A DNA stretch of 64,000 bases from Chamaecrista fasciculata. Its lineage: Eukaryota; Streptophyta; Magnoliopsida; Fabales; Fabaceae. Location: NCBI GenBank assembly GCA_003254925.1, contig QANZ01012798.1, forward strand, positions 1 to 64,000, in the 5' to 3' direction. The notes beneath the pieces are model-generated. The model searched no databases and had not been told where the DNA came from. It saw only the letters and a list, made by a program, of their open reading frames with translations. Positions 60,501 to 64,000 of this stretch are shown here, one piece after another. Numbering within the stretch: position 1 is the stretch's first letter; every line of letters begins with the position of its first letter. The translations under genes were made by a program, and so were the position numbers.

Positions 60501-63500
60501 GAATTGAAGACATCTAATCACCAGCTTGAGGGTGGGGGGCTGTTGAGAAATATAGGGCTTATTAGGAATTATTTTATGTTATTTTTTGTTATTATATTTT
60601 TCAAGTAGGATTAGGATATCTAGCTTAATTAGGAATATTATTTTTCTCATATTTAAACAATTGTAAATATTATTTTGATAATAATAACAATTTTCCTCAA
60701 CAGGCTCTTCGGTTTTTTTTCCCAAAAAGAAGAAAAAAGAGAGCAAGAAATGTCATTAAAAATATTTCAGTAGTACCTCAGGGAATAATTGTCATTAACA
60801 AATCTATCCTCTATCTCCTTAGAGTTCTTTCTGACATCCAAATTCAGGTTCTCAAGCTTAGAGCAAGGCTCAAACTCAGCTGCACAATCCCTTGCTCTAC
60901 ACGCAGAAATAATATAAATGATAAATACAGAAAAGCCAGAAGTGCCCATGGAGGAAAAAAATGACATCGAGCAAAAATAGTAATAATAAAGTGAAGCACG
61001 AACATTACAGCACAGTTAAATAGATTGCCTACCTCTTATGCTTCGATACAGCTTCACTGTCATTTGCATAAGATGGGCCTGCGGTAGAATGTGTACTTAC
61101 AATATGTTGATCTTCACCCTCTAGTCTAGTTGAAATGTTCTGCCAACCAATTTGAGAGAGAAGGAAAAACACAAATTAAGCACAGACGTAAAAGATACTC
61201 AGAAATCTAATAGAATCAAGGCTAAAAGTTTTTGAAAACAATACCAGGACTTAAGAAGGAAATATATCAGATTGTAAAATATAATTTGAGATAGGGATCA
61301 CAAAGAGGAAATGTAAAGCTACAACCAACATTTTTAAATATACAAAGAAGGCTTGTAGTGCATCATATTTATAAACAAGGCCTTTCAGAAAGCAAAAAGA
61401 AAGTTTAGTTGGAGGACAGTAGAATATATCAATGAGGAAGGTTTAGATATGGCAACAGAGTGGGTTAGGATAGGGTAGTGCCTGGCAAAGGAGTAACCCT
61501 TGTTACTCATAAGTCATATCCATGCCAAGCCTTGCTATAAGAGCACAAAGTAAAATAAATGTGTCTAGTGATCTATCATATAAATTTCAATATTATCCCA
61601 AACATAGCTTCTTATTTATTTGCAACTTAACCTCTTGTTCTTCTCACCAAAGTGATTAGTATTATCTAAGTTTCCCTAAACCATGTCAACTTCTGGACTG
61701 GACGTGTAATTATATATGTTAGGAATATTAATATATTTAGAAGGATATATCTATTATTATATTTCTGATTTGTAGGGATTAGTTAGGATTCCTAATATTA
61801 AGGGGTTAGTTAGTATCTCTAGTTAGTATCTATTAGTATCTATTTAGTATCTATTCAGTATCTCTATTTTGTGTATATATAGGGCACTCTTTATTCAATA
61901 ATATTATTGGATTATCTCAGCTTACAATATATACAGGATGGAATTTAAACTTAGGTTTTCCAAGAAGGATATAAGAGGATCAAGTAAAATTATAAGGCAA
62001 ATTGGGCTAGCCTTTTTGACATATTCATGCTTCACAATTTTTTCTCACTAGATATAAACAAGTAACTTGAAGAGTCCTGTCAATCTAATGCAATAACTAT
62101 ACGTTAGAGGGAATTAAGATGAACAAGAACTGTACCTATCATACTGGAGTTGGCACCACTCGAAGAGGATTTGGCATTTTAAATATGTATAAAGAAATAG
62201 AAGACCCCGACAGCCCAACCCACCAAAACCAAACTAATTATGCTCGGTGTAAAATATCTCCCACCAATAATTGGTTTGGTTTGTGGATTTCAAAAATAAA
62301 AGTGATGATGTGTGATTTGTTCTCTTTTGCAAGTGAATTAGTTGTTTAGTTTTAAATATGAATGACCGTCACATCCTATCTTTAAATATAAAGGCTCAAA
62401 ACATAAAAGGATTAATATTAAACATTGACATTATGTCCAGATGTATGCTTGAAGCCTGAAGGAACGAAGGTCAGCAAAAACTGACTGGACCCAACTGAAA
62501 CCCTTTTGATTTTTCTGGGTATAATGTATGCTTGAACCAAAACTAACCCAATCTGTATTCACCCCACAAGATATAAATAACTGACTCAAAGCATCTTGAC
62601 AATTTAACACAAGACCAATATGTTAGAGGGAATAAAGATAAGAGACCTGGAATTAGAACCAAGAAAGGAAAATTGCTCCTATCTCTCTCATAATGAAGGT
62701 GATAACTACATGAGATTACTTTCCAGCTCTACAATTCTAATCCTAAAATTAGATTCCTTTCTAGCATATAACAATATCAACATTTATCACCTCATTCAGC
62801 ACCATCTCCAAAACAACATCAAGCAAGATTTCCAGTGTCACCTCCTGATGCAACGAACTTCGATATTTTAGTATTTTGTATCCATCTTCCCCAGTGCATG
62901 AACATCAATGACATAATTTACCTTTTTAGTAGCTGGTCAAATCCATCTTAGATGGAACAAGAAACTTACAGAAACAATAAGCTAAGTTTACTGAACAGTT
63001 TCAGCTTTCTTGATGATTTAATTAATCCCTTTCATTCTTTCTTTGAGCTCTTTAGTACATAATTTTATTTACTCAAAGTATTGTAGTCTCTTGTCTAACC
63101 TATTACTTACTAGAAGTTTTTTACTTTTCCTCGATTAGGAACATCTCAGTGGCTGATCATATTGATTACTCTACACCGAATTCGAACACACTGTTCCCCG
63201 AACAAAAGTAAAGTTGAAATAGCAAGCAATTCAATCTATTTAGAACAATCCTCTTCAACTACACCAATTATTTCAGCAATTCACAGCTTCAAAGGCATTC
63301 TTAAACCAAAACAACTATCTTGGAGAAATAATAGCCCTTATTCTTAACATAAGAAGATGATGTCTTTAAACTAAAGATCCATAATAATTTATAACAATTT
63401 AAACCTAAAATGTTTAGAATGACTTAGCTCAATTTTAAATTCATTAATAGCCAGATCAATACATACTCATGAAACCACCGACCATTTTATTCTTTCTGCT

Positions 63501-63867
63501 TCCATGTTTTTAGACTTACACTTTTAATTCATATGTAATCAGTAGTCTAGACGGTACTTAGGTCATTACAGAAATAGTTATGAAAAATATACAAAATAGA
63601 CTTTACGGTCAGATTAGGCTAATGCTTCACATGGAATAACATTATCTAAACCATCATTTTAAATTGCATTATACCAGATTTTCCAGCATAAGGTCAAAGC
63701 CAGATTCTAGACCAAAAAAAATTACTATTTCAAATTAAAAGAAGAGTAGAACCTCCAAAAAGCGTATATGGTAAACAGGGCGCTTGTCTGGGTCCCTTGC
63801 CAAAGCAAGAAGACTCTGATGCAATAAAACATCTTCAGCTCTGTCCACGTTAACATCAAGCCCATAA
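44177..63867 (-). CDS. STY46: ACT-domain Raf-like Ser/Thr/Tyr kinase, 5' end outside window
   Basis: A protein kinase of the STY8/STY17/STY46 group; Arabidopsis members phosphorylate chloroplast transit peptides in the cytosol. Visible residues are numbered from the first complete codon. 1-38 is the conserved N-terminal segment ([17 protein letters not shown]). About 118-185 is an ACT domain ([16 protein letters not shown], then [20 protein letters not shown]). The kinase domain runs from about 224 to 478: Gly loop ASGSCGDL (232-239), Lys252 in VAVKI, catalytic HRDLKTAN (Asp346), DFG (364-366), activation segment ending [10 protein letters not shown] (381-390). All key residues are present. 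The loop has Cys where relatives as I remember them have Tyr. 489 residues are seen; relatives are about 550, so about 60-80 N-terminal residues lie beyond 64000. The exact paralog is uncertain; the symbol names the group. Confidence 0.93.
44274..44629. repeat. TIR MITE in the last kinase intron
   Basis: The left end GGCGTAAATTAATTATTTG and the right end (complement) GGAAATTACTGATTCGG start inverted arms sharing 'TTGAAAGAT' and 'TGTCTCAAT'. Both flanks contain AATAATA. It lies between the exons 44680-44820 and 44177-44203. Confidence 0.6.
45050..45316. repeat. TIR MITE in a kinase intron
   Basis: The left arm (AAACTAACATTTTAGTCC, then CATATGGGCACTGTC) is the inverted partner of the right arm (complement AAACTATCAATTTAGTCC, then CATATAATTTATG nearby). 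No ORF. It lies between the exons 45671-45721 and 44680-44820. Confidence 0.6.
46219..47269. mobile_element. Pack-MULE carrying a gene fragment, in a kinase intron
   Basis: 1051 bases. Both ends are GGTCAA in inverted orientation. The flanks TTATTAAAA (46210-46218) and TTGTTAAAA (47270-47278) match in 8 of 9 positions, the length expected for Mutator-like elements. The arms are long: 'CCCAAACTAATT', 'AAGTGTGAT', 'TCCAAGTGGGA' or near forms, and 'AATTATTTTAATCTCTC' occur in the same order on both sides over more than 200 bases. Between the arms lies non-repetitive, GC-richer DNA, part of which encodes a PEP-carboxylase-kinase-like fragment. No transposase. It sits in the 3.4-kb intron between the exons 49353-49448 and 45825-45905. 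Confidence 0.8.
46475..46790 (-). pseudogene. Captured PEP carboxylase kinase-like fragment
   Basis: A minus-strand frame of about 105 residues reads as the N-lobe of a plant PEP-carboxylase kinase: [15 protein letters not shown] (Gly-rich loop), [15 protein letters not shown] (with the VAIK-type Lys), [11 protein letters not shown] (alpha-C helix and after), then [19 protein letters not shown] and [12 protein letters not shown] KTQAASIMK. The genuine enzyme phosphorylates PEP carboxylase near its N-terminus. Here the C-lobe, HRD and DFG are absent and the first loop glycine is changed, so it cannot be an active kinase. The frame runs out into the element's arm at about 46475. It lies in the same orientation as the host kinase gene. 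Family assignment is by recognition of motifs. Confidence 0.7.
47956..47980. repeat. TTTTC microsatellite
   Basis: About five units of TTTTC within a kinase intron. Confidence 0.85.
48205..48282 (+). mobile_element. Short RTE/SINE-like retroposon tail with TSD
   Basis: 78 bases ending CTTTAGTTGTTGTCGTTGTTG, in the style of the (TTG)n tails of plant RTE LINEs and their SINE partners. The preceding CGACCGTACCTAGTGCG also fits that tail. The flanks are identical, AAACCACAAAGCTA at 48191-48204 and 48283-48296, a 14-bp target duplication. A strongly 5'-truncated insertion. Confidence 0.75.
48314..48479 (-). mobile_element. Au-like SINE with 16-bp TSD
   Basis: On the minus strand: an A-box region (GACATGGCGCTACTGTAAGG), a B-box (GGTTCAAATCC), then text I recognise from the angiosperm Au SINE family (CCTGGAAACAG, GATAAGACTGC, CCTTGTGCACT). 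The 3' end runs into a T-rich tail. The flanks TTTTAAAAAAAGAGTA at 48298-48313 and 48480-48495 are identical. It sits next to the RTE-like tail in the same kinase intron. Confidence 0.85.
48496..49352 (-). other. Intron sequence, remainder of the 3.4-kb intron
   Basis: No gene. 49125-49205 (TACCTGATATGTACCAGGTAC and around it) may pair with 48105-48145 as ends of an older foldback element around the RTE-like and SINE insertions. The match is too weak to call. Confidence 0.4.
50700..53264 (-). other. Kinase intron of 2.6 kb
   Basis: Mostly AT-rich. About 51878-52745 has inverted 'CTATAGTTT...CAATTTG' arms around an interior with TATATAAAGCCCC and a pyrimidine-rich tract (52285-52410). This may be a transposon carrying an LTR-like interior. 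The ends are not certain. Confidence 0.4.
54187..55399 (-). other. Kinase intron of 1.2 kb
   Basis: No gene. At 54930-55075 there is an LTR-like segment (CTAAGTCCCACATCAATGAG, GTACTTAAGTATCTTG) of a kind I associate with plant retroelement LTRs; no ends or target duplication found. Confidence 0.35.
57550..57592. repeat. CA/TA microsatellite in a kinase intron
   Basis: About 17 CA units followed by a short TA run. Confidence 0.95.
58392..58870 (+). mobile_element. Solo LTR-like element with tRNA-like boxes
   Basis: 479 bases. The ends TGTTAG and CTAACA are perfect inverted repeats, and both flanks are CTACA (58387-58391, 58871-58875), a 5-bp duplication, as for an LTR element. In its right half are a Pol III A-box-like TAGCTCAAGTGG (58682-58693) and a B-box GTTCGATTCC (58736-58745), followed by a GC-rich end with two short tandem duplications (GTAGACCCGCCGGGGG / ATAGACCCGCCGGGGG; CGTCGTGGTGGTGA twice). 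Either a SINE is nested in the LTR or the LTR itself carries tRNA-like sequence. Confidence 0.65.
59276..60702 (+). mobile_element. Defective Copia element with TSD, in a kinase intron
   Basis: The element begins TGTTGAGAAATATAGGG and its 3' LTR (60541-60702, 162 bases) begins identically and ends CCTCAACA. The flanks GGCTC at 59271-59275 and 60703-60707 are identical. Only the first 35 bases of the 5' LTR match, then a rearrangement leads into a remnant of pol: [11 protein letters not shown] at about 59663 (RT), [12 protein letters not shown] (RT C-terminal end), then RNase H ([19 protein letters not shown]), with stops and frame breaks. A polypurine tract (GAGGGTGGGGGG) precedes the 3' LTR. 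LTRs this short are unusual but occur in plant Copia families. Confidence 0.85.
61717..61926 (+). mobile_element. Short solo LTR
   Basis: 210 bases starting TGTTAGGAAT and ending AGCTTACA, flanked by ATATA on both sides (61712-61716, 61927-61931). It contains a TATATATAGGGC segment and repeated 'TAGTATCTATT' units. The duplication is low complexity, so it is supportive only. Confidence 0.55.
61927..63752 (-). other. Kinase intron sequence
   Basis: Nothing recognisable; short open frames here have no family and sit inside the intron. Confidence 0.5.
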
Positions 63868-64000
63868 CTGAAAAGAGAGAAAAAAAAAGCAGATTGCGTA
63901 AGCATGTGCACCATTTTAGCTATCTGTACAACTATAACACTGACAAAGTAGATATTTCAGAACCAACCAACTCAAGGGGAATGGATCCGCTAAATTACGG

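Larger units (their letters stand above)
44177..63867 (-). other. Exon map of the kinase gene (15 exons seen)
   Basis: Coding exons in order of transcription: 63753-63867, 61033-61139, 60777-60896, 56917-56989, 55953-56063, 55400-55450, 54047-54186, 53748-53855, 53265-53338, 50524-50699, 49353-49448, 45825-45905, 45671-45721, 44680-44820, 44177-44203 (stop TGA at 44177-44179). Every junction has GT and AG, and the phases join without a frame break: 1471 coding bases. The weakest acceptor is that of 49353-49448 (CCTAAAAG). For 53265-53338 two AGs stand four bases apart, and the upstream one keeps frame. Introns range from about 100 bases to about 3.8 kb and hold most of the repeats listed below. 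Confidence 0.88.

Overview
This is nuclear DNA from a flowering plant, most likely a eudicot. The evidence is an extensin gene, a kinase gene split by GT-AG introns, and AT-rich intergenic DNA full of plant transposable elements (Copia, LINE, hAT, Mutator-like, tRNA-derived SINEs, and MITEs of the 'ggtccc...gggacc' type). I cannot name the species. Nothing looks bacterial or viral, and there is no CRISPR array, rRNA gene or free-standing tRNA gene.

Layout. 1-7044: a Copia element inserted into an older Copia fragment of the same family. It keeps its 5' LTR, primer-binding site, long leader and a long gag-pol ORF, but its 3' end is lost in RNase H. 7.9-8.8 kb and 15.4-16.2 kb: two decayed copies of one LINE family in opposite orientation. 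9.27-9.92 kb: a solo LTR with a target-site duplication (TSD). 10-19.8 kb: AT-rich DNA with MITEs and one unexplained GC-rich segment at 16.3-17.0 kb. 19.8-21.8 kb: a complete extensin gene with TATA box, signal peptide, repeats and a probable 612-bp intron in its 3' UTR. 22-31.9 kb: MITEs and a SINE. 31.97-35.91 kb: a hAT transposon with terminal inverted repeats (TIRs) and a broken three-exon transposase gene. 36.4-39.06 kb: LTR and leader of a second Copia copy, ending at an N. 39.95-42.94 kb: two non-autonomous hAT elements with 8-bp TSDs. 43.46 kb: a SINE.

From 44.18 kb to the right edge, on the minus strand, lies most of one large gene: an ACT-domain Raf-like Ser/Thr/Tyr kinase of the STY8/STY17/STY46 type. 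I can place 15 exons whose phases join into one open frame of 489 residues plus a stop codon. The first exon(s) lie beyond 64000. The introns hold many insertions: two TIR MITEs, a Pack-MULE carrying a PEP-carboxylase-kinase-like fragment, an RTE-type tail, an Au-like SINE, two solo LTRs (one with tRNA-like promoter boxes), and a defective Copia.

Only the extensin and the kinase look like functional host genes. They are unrelated neighbours separated by about 22 kb of repeats. Single Ns at 982 and 39060 both fall inside Copia LTR or leader sequence and look like collapsed assembly gaps.
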